From: Paenibacillus paeoniae
Lineage (GTDB): Bacteria; Bacillota; Bacilli; Paenibacillales; Paenibacillaceae
Direction: 5' to 3'
DNA length: 64,000 bases
Assembly (NCBI RefSeq): GCF_003388735.1
Contig: NZ_QUBQ01000001.1
Span: 248,001 to 312,000 of the forward strand
Shown: piece by piece, positions 52,919-61,685 of the stretch
Layout: the number at the start of each line of letters is the position of its first letter
Numbering within the stretch: position 1 is the stretch's first letter
Made by a program: the position numbers and the translations under genes
The notes under the pieces: generated by a model
What the model was told of the DNA's origin: nothing
What the model saw: the letters and a program-made list of their open reading frames with translations, nothing else
Database searches by the model: none

Positions 52919-54384
52919 CTGGCAATATGCAAAAAGAAGAGCCGACGGGAGATAACCATCATCGTTATCCACTGACGATCGAGCAGTTCCGCGAGCGGAT
53001 TCGGCCCTGCAACGATGTGATGGAGCAAACGGTGCATATCGGCGGAAGCCGGGAACGTGTAGCCTATATCTATTATTGCGATGGGCTGATCGACAGCCAG
53101 ATGTACCATCTCGGACTGCTTCCAACGCTGGAGAAATGGAGGGAGACACCCGAGACGCCCCTGTCGCCGGAGGGCTCGCAGGCTGGCCATCCGAGCCGAA
53201 TCTTCGTGCCCCTGGACGCCTGCGACCATGAGCATATTTATGCACGATTGTTCGCTGGAAGTGTCATCGTTACCTTTTCGGATGAGGAAGGGTTCTATGA
53301 ATGCAATATAGCCAATCAGCCTGCGCGTTCACCGGAGGAGTCTTCGATGGAGCTGTCTCTGAAAGGGCCGCGGGACGGATTCGTAGAGCAATTATCGGTT
53401 AACATCGCACTCGTCCGCAAGAGACTTCGTACTCCCAATCTGCATATTGAATATCATAAAATCGGTACCGATACCCAGACGGAGATCGCTATCTTGCATA
53501 TGGCTGATCAAGCACCCCCGGGATTGGTGGATGAGGTTCGGCGACGAATCCATTCGCTACATATTCCATCCTTGAATGGAGCGGGCGAACTGGAGGAGCG
53601 GCTGGCCGATCGGCCGCTGGCGCTGTTCCCGCTGCTGGACTATGTGGGGAGGCCCGACTTTGTCATGCAGTCCCTGATGAAGGGGAGATTCGCCATATTA
53701 GTGGATGGCTCTCCTGCGGCATTGATCGGGCCCGGCAATCTGCTTCTGCTGATCAAATCGCCGGAGGATACCCATCTGCCCTTCTACTATGTGTCGCTGG
53801 AGAGACTGTTGCGGCTCTTGGGGTTGCTGCTGTCCCTGTTTTTGCCCGGCTTTTGGGTTGCGCTCTCGTCCTATAATACGGACCAGGTTCCCTTTACTTT
53901 ACTGGCAACTGTAACGATATCCCGAATCGGACTGCCGTTGTCGGCAACGATGGAGATGTTCCTTATGCTAACGCTATTCGAAGTGTTCAGAGAGGCAGGC
54001 GTCCGATTGCCCCGACCGGTCGGGCAGACCGTCTCTGTCGTGGGCGGCCTCATCATAGGCGATGCAGCCATCCGTGCAGGCATGACCTCGCCAACGATGC
54101 TTGTTGTAGCAGCGGTATCTGCCGTTTCTACCTTTACCCTGGTGAATCAATCACTGGCAGGCTCCGTCAGTCTGTTCCGAATTGTCATTCTGATTTTGTC
54201 GTCGATTCTCGGTATGTTCGGATTTTTTGTAGGCATGTTCGGCCTGCTTCTGTACATGTGCTCGCTGGAATCGTTCGGACAGCCCTATATGCAGCCGATC
54301 GCTCCGCTAAGGATCAAGGATACAATCTCATCGTTGCTGCAGAAGCCATGGAAGCTCGGTTCGAATGGGAGGAGGCGGTCATGA
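52915..54384 (+). CDS. GerA-family spore germination protein
   Basis: The 489-residue product has a large hydrophilic N-terminal domain (1-290) and a C-terminal membrane domain with about five helices. Family motifs include LFPLLDYVGRPDFVMQSLMK, GRFAILVDGSPAALIGP and SLFLPGFWVALSSYNTDQVP, ending with SSILGMFGFFVGMFGLL. GerA-type subunits assemble as a germinant-gated ion channel. It is translationally coupled to gerB before it and gerC after it. Confidence 0.93.
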   Translation: MTGNMQKEEPTGDNHHRYPLTIEQFRERIRPCNDVMEQTVHIGGSRERVAYIYYCDGLIDSQMYHLGLLPTLEKWRETPETPLSPEGSQAGHPSRIFVPLDACDHEHIYARLFAGSVIVTFSDEEGFYECNIANQPARSPEESSMELSLKGPRDGFVEQLSVNIALVRKRLRTPNLHIEYHKIGTDTQTEIAILHMADQAPPGLVDEVRRRIHSLHIPSLNGAGELEERLADRPLALFPLLDYVGRPDFVMQSLMKGRFAILVDGSPAALIGPGNLLLLIKSPEDTHLPFYYVSLERLLRLLGLLLSLFLPGFWVALSSYNTDQVPFTLLATVTISRIGLPLSATMEMFLMLTLFEVFREAGVRLPRPVGQTVSVVGGLIIGDAAIRAGMTSPTMLVVAAVSAVSTFTLVNQSLAGSVSLFRIVILILSSILGMFGFFVGMFGLLLYMCSLESFGQPYMQPIAPLRIKDTISSLLQKPWKLGSNGRRRS

Positions 54385-55556
54385 ACCGCCAAAGAAAAGG
54401 GGTGAAGGCGAGTTGGTGGCGGCTGTCGCTAGCTGCTGCGTTTGGGGTGGCATGCCTTCTCCTAACGGGGTGCTGGGACGAGGTCAATCTGCAGGATGTC
54501 AGCTACATATCCGCCATGGGCGTCGATTATGAAGACGGCCATTACACGATCTATACTCAGATGATTAATTTTGCAGCCGTGGCCAAGACGGAATCTCCGC
54601 AGTCGCAAGCTCAGAAAACCTGGATCGGCAAAGGGCAGGGGGATTCGGTGCTGCTTGCCTTTTTCAATCTGAGCCGCGGCGGCTATACGACGCTAAATCT
54701 GGAACATCTCAAAACGATAGTGGTGCATGAGCGGGCGCTGGGCAAAATATCGGATGTGCTGGATGGATTGAACCGGCATCGTGCTTCTCGTTATACCTCG
54801 CTGCTGTACGGGACAAACGAGCCAATTGAACATATTTTTACGACGGAAAACTTCTTTGATCAGTCGCCGCTGAACAGTATTCTCTACATGCCGGGGCCGC
54901 ATGACGTACAATATACATTCACCAAACCGCTCAAAATGCAAAATGCGGTTCAGTTGCTCAGAGAACCGTCGATGACGACCTTACTGCCAGCGCTGAATAC
55001 AACGGAGGCGTTCTGGCGGCATGATAATAAAAAAATGAACACCCAGCTCATTGACGGCGTATTTGTTTTCAAAAACTTCAACTACCAAGGCTTTGTGCTT
55101 GAGAAGGAATTGCCTGGCGTCCGCTGGTTGGATGAGTCCTTCGACAAGGTGTTCACCAAAGCGGGTGGAGGCGAAAATGAGGCTTCGATATCGATAACCC
55201 ATTCGTCTTACCGACTACATATCGATTCATCCTCTTCGGAACATGCGGTATTCCGCTTGCGTGTTCAGCTAACGGGTCATGTGGTGGAATTGGACGGGGA
55301 GATGACCGAGCGCGAAATTGTTGACTCCATTGAAAAGAGAGTCAGGAACGAGATTGAATCGACGTATCGCGTCGGTCTTCAAAGAGGGATGGACGTATTC
55401 CATCTGGAGCATTATTTGTACCGGCATCATCACGGCTATTGGAAGCGGCATGTGAAGGGACAGGAGTGGAAGCCGCGACAGGACGACTTGAAGGACATCC
55501 AAGTAAAACTGAATCTGACGGATACAGGCAAATTTGACTTGTCCAGCGGCACATAA
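54381..55556 (+). CDS. Ger(x)C-family germination lipoprotein
   Basis: The 391-residue product has a lipoprotein signal with lipobox LLTGC (Cys31), followed by WDEVNLQDVSYISAMGVDYE and a three-domain Ger(x)C body with GQGDSVLLAFFNLSRGG, SRYTSLLYGTNEPIEHIF and a C-terminal domain containing IEKRVRNEIESTYRVGLQRG. GerC anchors the receptor at the spore inner membrane. The ATG at 54381 overlaps the gerA stop. Confidence 0.92.
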   Translation: MNRQRKGVKASWWRLSLAAAFGVACLLLTGCWDEVNLQDVSYISAMGVDYEDGHYTIYTQMINFAAVAKTESPQSQAQKTWIGKGQGDSVLLAFFNLSRGGYTTLNLEHLKTIVVHERALGKISDVLDGLNRHRASRYTSLLYGTNEPIEHIFTTENFFDQSPLNSILYMPGPHDVQYTFTKPLKMQNAVQLLREPSMTTLLPALNTTEAFWRHDNKKMNTQLIDGVFVFKNFNYQGFVLEKELPGVRWLDESFDKVFTKAGGGENEASISITHSSYRLHIDSSSSEHAVFRLRVQLTGHVVELDGEMTEREIVDSIEKRVRNEIESTYRVGLQRGMDVFHLEHYLYRHHHGYWKRHVKGQEWKPRQDDLKDIQVKLNLTDTGKFDLSSGT

Positions 55557-55616
55557 AATAAGGGAACTGGCTCATAATACGGAAGTCACCATTTCTAAAC
55601 GCAAAGGAGGATTACT

Positions 55617-55838
55617 ATGCTGCAACCCATGACAGCCAAGGAACTGGAATACATTGCAGATTCCATGTCCAACGAGGATTTGCTAATGAAGCAGTGCACG
55701 GCGGTTGTCTCGATATCTACGACGCCTGCCATCAAGAATTGCTGCTCCCAGATGATCCAGATGCATCAACAGCACTATGATTCGCTTATGCATGCTATTG
55801 AGCATCATCAGCAGATGGCGCCAACCCAGCCTCAGTAA
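55617..55838 (+). CDS. small CotF-like coat protein
   Basis: The 73-residue product has the CotF-family helical pattern MTAKELEYIADSMSNEDLLM and QMIQMHQQHYDSLMHAIEHH, then a Gln/Pro tail. It looks like a half-length CotF paralogue. The start has AAAGGAGGATTACT. It precedes the full CotF-like gene by 36 bases, and both follow gerC, so a spore coat role is likely. Confidence 0.78.
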   Translation: MLQPMTAKELEYIADSMSNEDLLMKQCTAVVSISTTPAIKNCCSQMIQMHQQHYDSLMHAIEHHQQMAPTQPQ

Positions 55839-55874
55839 CGTCATGAAATTCTATATTGTATTGGAGGGAATAAA

Positions 55875-56261
55875 ATGAATCAGCAATCGCAATCCATATT
55901 GACGGAGGAAGATCTGGCTTCGACGGTTCTGTCCGATCTGAAGCGCGTCGTGCGTGAATACGCGACGGCAGCGACGGAGTCTACTTGTCCGGATATTCGC
56001 CAGTTGTTTACCAAGCTGCTCGACAATACGCTGAAGGCGCAGGGACAGTTGTTCCAGGCGATGCAGCAAAACAATATGTACAATCCAGCGTCCCCCGTTC
56101 TTAGACAAGAGCTGGACAAGCAGGCGCAGCAATACAAGCAGACGGCGCAAAAAACGAAGCAGCAGCTTCAACAGGCGCAGGGCGGATCGCAGCAAGGATC
56201 GTACTTCAATCCGATTCACCAGCAGCAGTCCGGTCAACAGCAGCAGCCGTATTATAACTAA
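55875..56261 (+). CDS. CotF-family spore coat protein
   Basis: The 128-residue product has a CotF core with ILTEEDLASTVLSDLKRVVR, EYATAATESTCPDIRQLFTK and AQGQLFQAMQQNNMY, and a Gln-rich C terminus (about 75-128). CotF proteins are coat components assembled late in sporulation. The start follows GGAGGGAATAAA. A terminator starts at its stop codon. Confidence 0.85.
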   Translation: MNQQSQSILTEEDLASTVLSDLKRVVREYATAATESTCPDIRQLFTKLLDNTLKAQGQLFQAMQQNNMYNPASPVLRQELDKQAQQYKQTAQKTKQQLQQAQGGSQQGSYFNPIHQQQSGQQQQPYYN

Positions 56262-56285
56262 GACCCTTTCGGGGGTCTTTTTTTA
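56260..56285 (+). terminator. terminator of the ger-cot cluster
   Basis: AAGACCC and GGGTCTT form a short stem with a TTTCGG loop followed by seven T residues, starting at the cotF stop codon. Confidence 0.92.
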
Positions 56286-56297
56286 TTCACTTTTTCT

Positions 56298-56326
56298 TTG
56301 CAGGAAGGGGGGATTAGGTGTAATAT
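56298..56326 (+). promoter_or_regulatory. promoter of the alaR-alaT-like pair
   Basis: TTGCAG (56298-56303) and TAATAT (56321-56326) are separated by 17 bases, 40 bases before the regulator start. Confidence 0.55.
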
Positions 56327-56365
56327 ATTTTTTATAACCGCAGGCGAGCTGGAAGGAGTTTTCGC

Positions 56366-56857
56366 ATGAACGAATTACAGTTAAAAGTATTGGAACTGCT
56401 GAAGGAAGACGCCCGCAGGGACGCGGAACTGATCGCGACTATGCTGGATCAACCGGTTGCAGAAGTGAAGGAAGCCATTGCCGCGATGGAGCAAGATCAT
56501 GTTATCGTCAAATACGCAACAGTCGTGAACTGGAGCAAAGTGGATGACGAGAAGGTAACGGCCTTGATTGAAGTACAAATTACACCTGAGCGTGGACGTG
56601 GATTCGAAGGCATTGCGGAGCGCATCTATCTGTATCCGGAAGTAAAGTCGGTCTACCTGATGTCGGGCGCCTATGATTTGCTGGTGGAGGTTGAAGGGAA
56701 GACACTGAAGGAAGTCGCTTCATTCGTGTCCAACAAGCTATCGCCGATCGATGCGGTGCTTTCGACCAAGACCTTTTTCATATTGAAAAAATATAAACAG
56801 GACGGCATCATCTTCGAGGAAAACGAAGGTGACCATCGACTGATGGTATCGCCGTAA
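56366..56857 (+). CDS. Lrp/AsnC-family regulator (AlaR-like)
   Basis: The 163-residue product has an N-terminal winged HTH (LKVLELLKEDARRDAELIAT, MLDQPVAEVKEAIAAME) and a C-terminal RAM/ACT-like domain (EVQITPERGRGFEGIAERI, SVYLMSGAYDLLVEVEGKTL). In B. subtilis the analogous alaR (yugG) lies just before alaT (yugH), as here, and activates alanine synthesis. The start has AAGGAGTTTTCGC. The next gene starts 17 bases after the stop. Confidence 0.88.
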   Translation: MNELQLKVLELLKEDARRDAELIATMLDQPVAEVKEAIAAMEQDHVIVKYATVVNWSKVDDEKVTALIEVQITPERGRGFEGIAERIYLYPEVKSVYLMSGAYDLLVEVEGKTLKEVASFVSNKLSPIDAVLSTKTFFILKKYKQDGIIFEENEGDHRLMVSP

Positions 56858-56874
56858 TATAAAGGGTGATGGTG

Positions 56875-58092
56875 ATGATTAAAGAGAAATCGCAAGGAAC
56901 CTCCATCCCTGTGCAGCGTCAATCGATGGCTGACTATTTGTCTCCTCTTGTTCGGGACATCAAACCGTCGGGGATCCGCCGGTTTTTTGATTTGGTCAGT
57001 ACGCGCAAGGATATCATAACGCTTGGCGTCGGCGAACCTGACTTCGTTACGCCATGGCATGTTCGGGAGGCGGCGGTATACTCGCTGGAGTCCGGTAAAA
57101 CTCAGTATACGTCGAATGCGGGGATGCCTGCGCTTCGCGAAGCGATCGGGCATTACTTGAATGATTCGTTCTCGGTCGACTATGATCCCGCGAACGAGGT
57201 TCTCGTGACGGTAGGGGGCAGCGAAGCGATTGATCTGGCGCTCCGCGCGCTTATTACGCCGGGCGATGAAATTCTGATTCCTGAGCCTTGCTATATTTCT
57301 TATTCACCGATAACGGCTCTTAGCGGCGGCAAGCCGGTAGGCATCGAGACGTTCGCAGCGGATAACTTCAAGCTGCGTGCGGAACAGCTGCAAGCGGTCA
57401 TTACGCCTCGCTCCAAAGTACTTATCTTATGTTATCCGAGCAATCCGACCGGCGGCATCATGACTTACGAGGACTGGCTGCCGATTGCAAAGCTTGTGGA
57501 AGAAAACGATCTGATTGTCATTTCCGACGAAATCTATGCCGAGCTGACATACGGCTCCAAGCATGTCAGCTTTGCGGCGATGCCGGGTATGAAGGACCGC
57601 ACGATTCTGGTCAGCGGCTTCTCCAAGGCCTTTGCGATGACGGGCTGGCGGCTGGGCTATGCTTGCGGGCATGAAGAGATCATTGCTGCGATGCTCAAGA
57701 TTCATCAATATACGGTTATGTGTGCTCCGGTTATGGCTCAATACGCGGCTCTGGAGGCCCTTCAGCATGGTATGGAGGAAAAAGACCGCATGGTAGAGTC
57801 TTATAATCAAAGGCGCAGGCTAGTCGTAAAGGGTTTCCGGGATATCGGGCTGGACTGCCATGAGCCGCAAGGTGCGTTCTATGCCTTTCCTTCTATCGCT
57901 TCCACCGGATTGTCGAGCGAGGCATTCGCCCAGCGGCTATTGGAGGAAGCGGGCGTCGCAGCGGTGCCGGGCGATGTGTTCGGCTTAGGCGGCGAAGGAC
58001 ATTTGAGATGCTCCTATGCGACATCTGTTACACAGTTGACCGAAGCGCTTGACCGCATCGGAAATTTTGTTCATCAATTAAAGCAAGGCTAG
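56875..58092 (+). CDS. class I/II aminotransferase (AlaT/PatA-like)
   Basis: The 405-residue PLP enzyme has GVGEPDFVTPWHVREAA, YTSNAGMPALREAI, the aspartate-anchored NPTGGIM and DEIYAELTYG, and the Schiff-base Lys251 in SGFSKAFAMTGWRLGY. Its context after an Lrp regulator matches alaR-alaT of B. subtilis, so it probably transaminates pyruvate to alanine. ATG 56875 is preferred: AAAGGGTGA lies six bases upstream. Earlier GTG/ATG codons from 56866 are too close to that site. Confidence 0.88.
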   Translation: MIKEKSQGTSIPVQRQSMADYLSPLVRDIKPSGIRRFFDLVSTRKDIITLGVGEPDFVTPWHVREAAVYSLESGKTQYTSNAGMPALREAIGHYLNDSFSVDYDPANEVLVTVGGSEAIDLALRALITPGDEILIPEPCYISYSPITALSGGKPVGIETFAADNFKLRAEQLQAVITPRSKVLILCYPSNPTGGIMTYEDWLPIAKLVEENDLIVISDEIYAELTYGSKHVSFAAMPGMKDRTILVSGFSKAFAMTGWRLGYACGHEEIIAAMLKIHQYTVMCAPVMAQYAALEALQHGMEEKDRMVESYNQRRRLVVKGFRDIGLDCHEPQGAFYAFPSIASTGLSSEAFAQRLLEEAGVAAVPGDVFGLGGEGHLRCSYATSVTQLTEALDRIGNFVHQLKQG

Positions 58093-58203
58093 CCGATCAG
58101 CAGGTCAGGAGTCCATCCGGCCTGCTGTTGCTATAAGCGGAGCTATTTGGATGAACGTACAGGCTCGGGCGTCCTGCCCGTTCGACGATCAAGGAGGGAA
58201 CGG

Positions 58204-58806
58204 ATGAGATTATATACGAAGACCGGGGATAAAGGCCAGACGTCGCTAATTGGCGGCAGAGTCGGCAAAGATGATATCCGCGTAGAGTCATACGGTACAA
58301 TTGATGAGTTGAACAGCTTTGTTGGTTTGGCGCAAGCCGAAGCAGCGAAATATGAATCGCTACAGGAGATGTCCGATTATCTGCTCGACATTCAGCATGA
58401 GCTGTTCGACTGCGGTTCGGATTTGGCGTATGCCAAAGAAGGCTCCCCGTTCAAGATGAATGGTGAGCCTGCTGTACGGATGGAGGAGTGGATTGACCGC
58501 TACATCGTAGAAGCTCCGGAGCTGACTAGATTTATTTTGCCCGGCGGCAGTGCGTTGTCTTCCATGCTTCATGTGTGCAGAACGGTGTGCCGCAGAGCGG
58601 AGCGCCGGGTCGTCACGTTGTCAGGGGAGCATGCGATCAATCAGGATGTGCTGATCTATTTGAATCGGCTCTCGGATTACTTCTTCGCCGCTGCTCGGGT
58701 TGCCAATTTCAAGCTTGATGTGCCGGATACGGAATATGTCAGAAGCGCGGAAGTATTCCGCAAAGGCAAGGCTAAGACCAAGCGCATTACCGAGGAGAAA
58801 GGCTGA
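58204..58806 (+). CDS. cob(I)yrinic acid a,c-diamide adenosyltransferase (PduO type)
   Basis: The enzyme adenosylates cob(I)alamin using ATP. The 200-residue product has the PduO-type ATP-binding start MRLYTKTGDKGQTSLIGG, then KDDIRVESYGTIDELNSFVG, and the helical signature LPGGSALSSMLHVCRTVCRR and YLNRLSDYFFAAARVAN. The ATG at 58204 follows CAAGGAGGGAACGG. It is followed seven bases later by a pseudouridine synthase gene. Confidence 0.93.
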   Translation: MRLYTKTGDKGQTSLIGGRVGKDDIRVESYGTIDELNSFVGLAQAEAAKYESLQEMSDYLLDIQHELFDCGSDLAYAKEGSPFKMNGEPAVRMEEWIDRYIVEAPELTRFILPGGSALSSMLHVCRTVCRRAERRVVTLSGEHAINQDVLIYLNRLSDYFFAAARVANFKLDVPDTEYVRSAEVFRKGKAKTKRITEEKG

Positions 58807-58813
58807 ATTAGCA

Positions 58814-59776
58814 ATGGAACAATGGAACGGGCGCTATTATGCCCCGCTGGTCGTCGAAGTAACCGATCAGGATGACGGCAAGCAGGTTCGGACGATTCTG
58901 GAGCGCAGACTGGGTGTCTCGCGCAAGCTTCTGTCTCAAGTGAAGCAAACTGAACATGGGCTTACGTTGAATGAGGAGCGGGTCTACACGACCGCGATTG
59001 CGAAGTCGGGAGACACGATTCGTCTGCGCATGGAGCAAGAAGAATCCGAAGATATTTTGCCGCAACCCCTCCCTATTGAGATTGTATATGAAGATGATGA
59101 TCTTCTTATCGTGAACAAGCCGGCAGGGATGATTGTTCATCCGACGCATGGCCATTATACGAATACGCTCGCCAACGGCGTGGTTCATCATTGGAAGCAG
59201 CGTGGGGAGCGGGTTCGCTTCCGCCCCATTCACCGACTGGACGAGGAGACATCAGGGTTGGTTGCCATTGCCAAGACAAGCTATGTGCATCAGCAGCTCT
59301 CGGAGCAGTTGCAGGCTGGAACCGTCATGAAGCTGTACAGGGCTTATGTATATGGCGTGCCTGTGCCAACTGCTGGCACGATCAATGAACCGATTGATCG
59401 GGATAATGAGCAGCCGCATCTACGTGTGGTAAGGCAGGACGGTTATCCGTCGGTTACGCATTATGAGGTTATCGCTTCTTACCCTGGAATGGAAGGGACG
59501 GCAGCCGCTTCCGTCAGATTGAAGCTGGAGACGGGAAGAACGCATCAAATCCGTGTACATATGCGCCATATCGGTTGTCCGCTCATTGGGGACAAGTTCT
59601 ATGGAATGGAGCATGGACGAATAGAAGCGTGGGAGCTTGCCGCAGGACGACATGCCCTCCATGCGGAGATTCTAGGATTCGTGCATCCCATTAAAAAAGT
59701 GCCGATGGAATGGCAAGCACCTCTGCCTGTCGAGTTGGCGAGTCTTGAGAAGCTGCTTGGTATGAATGGGAACTAG
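58814..59776 (+). CDS. RluA-family pseudouridine synthase
   Basis: The 320-residue product has an N-terminal S4-like RNA-binding part (about 10-75, TILERRLGVSRKLLSQVKQT) and a catalytic domain with VNKPAGMIVHPTHGH and the catalytic Asp143 in HRLDEETSGLVAIAKT, then TGRTHQIRVHMRHIGCPLIG. It should modify rRNA or tRNA; the exact site cannot be deduced. The ATG at 58814 lies eight bases after the preceding stop. Confidence 0.92.
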   Translation: MEQWNGRYYAPLVVEVTDQDDGKQVRTILERRLGVSRKLLSQVKQTEHGLTLNEERVYTTAIAKSGDTIRLRMEQEESEDILPQPLPIEIVYEDDDLLIVNKPAGMIVHPTHGHYTNTLANGVVHHWKQRGERVRFRPIHRLDEETSGLVAIAKTSYVHQQLSEQLQAGTVMKLYRAYVYGVPVPTAGTINEPIDRDNEQPHLRVVRQDGYPSVTHYEVIASYPGMEGTAAASVRLKLETGRTHQIRVHMRHIGCPLIGDKFYGMEHGRIEAWELAAGRHALHAEILGFVHPIKKVPMEWQAPLPVELASLEKLLGMNGN

Positions 59777-59816
59777 TAGGCTTCTATTACAATTGAGGGG
59801 AGATTGTATACGAGTT

Positions 59817-60188
59817 ATGGCAGATCGTAAAGTTACAATCATTGAATATCCAAAATGCAGCACATGCAAAGCGGCGATCAAATCACTGAAAGCAAAAGGC
59901 AACGAGGTGGTTACCCGCCATATTGTGGAGAATACGCCTACAGCCAAGGAGCTGAAGGAATTGCTTCAGCTAGGCGGATTGGACATTAAAAAATTATTCA
60001 ATACTTCCGGAGAGGTTTATCGTGAGCTTGGGTTAAAGGACAAGCTTGCGAATATGACGGAGGAGGAGAAGCTGGAGCTTCTCGCTTCGCACGGCATGCT
60101 GATCAAGCGTCCTATCGTGACGGACGGCAAGCAGGTAACCGTAGGCTATAAGGAAGACCAATACGAGCAAGTATGGGGCCAAGCATGA
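59817..60188 (+). CDS. ArsC/Spx-fold thioredoxin-like protein (YusI-like)
   Basis: The 123-residue product has the ArsC/Spx family fold with CSTC (Cys14, Cys17) in EYPKCSTCKAAIKSLKAKG, then FNTSGEVYRELGLKDKL and LIKRPIVTDGKQVTVGYKE. The C-terminal Arg/Lys pattern fits the ArsC branch, but activity on arsenate is unproven in this group. GAGGGGAG lies 14 bases upstream of the ATG, longer than usual. It overlaps the next gene by four bases. Confidence 0.85.
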   Translation: MADRKVTIIEYPKCSTCKAAIKSLKAKGNEVVTRHIVENTPTAKELKELLQLGGLDIKKLFNTSGEVYRELGLKDKLANMTEEEKLELLASHGMLIKRPIVTDGKQVTVGYKEDQYEQVWGQA

Positions 60189-61420
60189 AGGAGGACGTAG
60201 GGCATAGCGGCAAAACATGGCGATCGGAGCGGCTGTCAGCACTCGGTTCGTCAATCTTCTCGGAAGTGGCAGCATGGAAGGCGGCAGCGGCCAAGGACGG
60301 AGCCGATATGATTGATCTTGGCATCGGCAGCCCGGATCAGCCTCCAGCGGAGTCGGTCAGACGCGCTCTTGCGGAAGCTGCTCTTCAAAGCGACAACTAC
60401 GCCTATCCGGCAACGAAGGACAGTATGCCCTTTAAGGAAGCGGCAGCCGCTTGGATGAAGCATCGCTTCGGCGTTATGGTAGATCCTGCAAGTGAAATGG
60501 TCACGCTGCTGGGCTCGCAGGACGGGCTGGCTCATCTGGCGATGTCGATCTGCGATCCCGGCGATGCGGCTCTGCTTCCTAATCCGGGTTATCCCATCTA
60601 TGCAGGCTCGCTGGCTCTAGCCGGTGTCGAGGCGATCTTGATGCCGCTGCGGGAGGAGAACGGATACCTGCCCGATCTGGATGCAATCTCCGAGGAGGAT
60701 TGGCAGCGTGCCAAATTCATCCTGCTCAACTATCCGAACAATCCGGTTTCGGCTATAGCCGATCTTACGTTTTTCGAGAAGGTGCTGGCGAGGGCCAAGG
60801 ACTACGGGGTGCTGGTCGTTCATGACTTGGCTTATTCCGAGATGGGTTTCGACGGCAATGAGCCGCCGAGCATCCTGCAGTTGCCTGGCGCGTCTGAACA
60901 AGCAGTGGAGTTCCATTCGATGTCCAAAAGCTTCAATATGGCGGGCTGCCGAATCGGCTTCCTGACGGGCAATCGGGAAGCGGTCGGAGCGCTGCGTGAG
61001 CTGAAGGCGAATATCGATTACGGCGCTTTCTATCCGGTCCAGCAAGCGGCGGTCGTCGCGCTTCGCGAAGCGATGGCTGCGCCCCATAAGCCGAAGGCAG
61101 GCAAGCTGTACGAGCGCAGGCGCGATCTGTTCCTGGATGCGCTGCGTGCGGAAGGATGGGACATCAAGCCGCCTAAAGCGACAATGTTCGTCTGGGCACC
61201 GCTGCCGAAGATGACTTGGGATCGGGGAGAAGCATGGACCTCAAGAACGATTTCCCAGGAAATGCTGAAAGCCACGGGCGTTGTTGTCGTGCCTGGGGAG
61301 GCTTTTGGCACAGAAGGAGAGGGCTATGTCCGCATTGCACTTGTCGAAGATGAGAGCAGACTGTTGGAAGCTGCTGCGCGAATTGGACGATTTATTCGAG
61401 GAGAGCTAGTAATAGATTGA
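60185..61420 (+). CDS. class I/II aminotransferase, LL-diaminopimelate aminotransferase-like
   Basis: The 411-residue PLP enzyme has DLGIGSPDQPPAESVRRAL, YAYPATKDSMPFKEAAAAW, PNPGYPIYAG, NYPNNPVSAIAD, HDLAYSEMGFDG and the Schiff-base Lys248 in SMSKSFNMAGCRIGF. The pattern is that of DapL/PatA-like enzymes, and the true substrate is uncertain. The ATG at 60185 overlaps the previous stop; an ATG at 60173 is a possible alternative. Confidence 0.88.
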   Translation: MKEDVGHSGKTWRSERLSALGSSIFSEVAAWKAAAAKDGADMIDLGIGSPDQPPAESVRRALAEAALQSDNYAYPATKDSMPFKEAAAAWMKHRFGVMVDPASEMVTLLGSQDGLAHLAMSICDPGDAALLPNPGYPIYAGSLALAGVEAILMPLREENGYLPDLDAISEEDWQRAKFILLNYPNNPVSAIADLTFFEKVLARAKDYGVLVVHDLAYSEMGFDGNEPPSILQLPGASEQAVEFHSMSKSFNMAGCRIGFLTGNREAVGALRELKANIDYGAFYPVQQAAVVALREAMAAPHKPKAGKLYERRRDLFLDALRAEGWDIKPPKATMFVWAPLPKMTWDRGEAWTSRTISQEMLKATGVVVVPGEAFGTEGEGYVRIALVEDESRLLEAAARIGRFIRGELVID

Positions 61421-61493
61421 CCGTAGCGTAGGTTTGACGGACAATGCGTATGCTTACGCTTGTGATTTGATTGCGTACTGAAATCATTATGAT

Positions 61494-61538
61494 AAGGGCT
61501 ATCCCACTCATCTTGAATGACTGGGGATAGCCTTTTTT
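61494..61538 (+). terminator. terminator after the aminotransferase gene
   Basis: AAGGGCTATCCC pairs with GGGGATAGCCTT (one bulge), followed by TTTTTT, giving a strong intrinsic terminator. Confidence 0.92.
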
Positions 61539-61617
61539 GCATAGCACAGAGGACAGGCTGCTTCTTTTTAGTAAAGGTAGTCAGGAGCAGCACTATGGAG
61601 CACAGATCAGTTCGTTA

Positions 61618-61646
61618 TTGAAATGAGAATGATTATCGTTTATAAT
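61618..61646 (+). promoter_or_regulatory. Fur-controlled promoter of the AraC/siderophore-binding ORF
   Basis: TTGAAA (61618-61623) and a perfect TATAAT (61641-61646) are exactly 17 bases apart. The spacer holds TGAGAATGATTATCG (61624-61638), which matches the Fur 7-1-7 core TGATAATNATTATCA at 12 of 14 defined positions. Iron-bound Fur would block RNA polymerase. Because the promoter overlaps the first ATG of the long reading frame (61623), that ATG cannot be the translation start. Confidence 0.82.
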
Positions 61647-61685
61647 TACCGCAATTCTATAAGTGGCTATCGCGGGGTGTACGCA

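Noticed and set aside
61623..61685. ATG 61623 as start of the AraC regulator
   Set aside because: This ATG lies inside the -35 to Fur box region of the promoter, so it would not be part of the mRNA.
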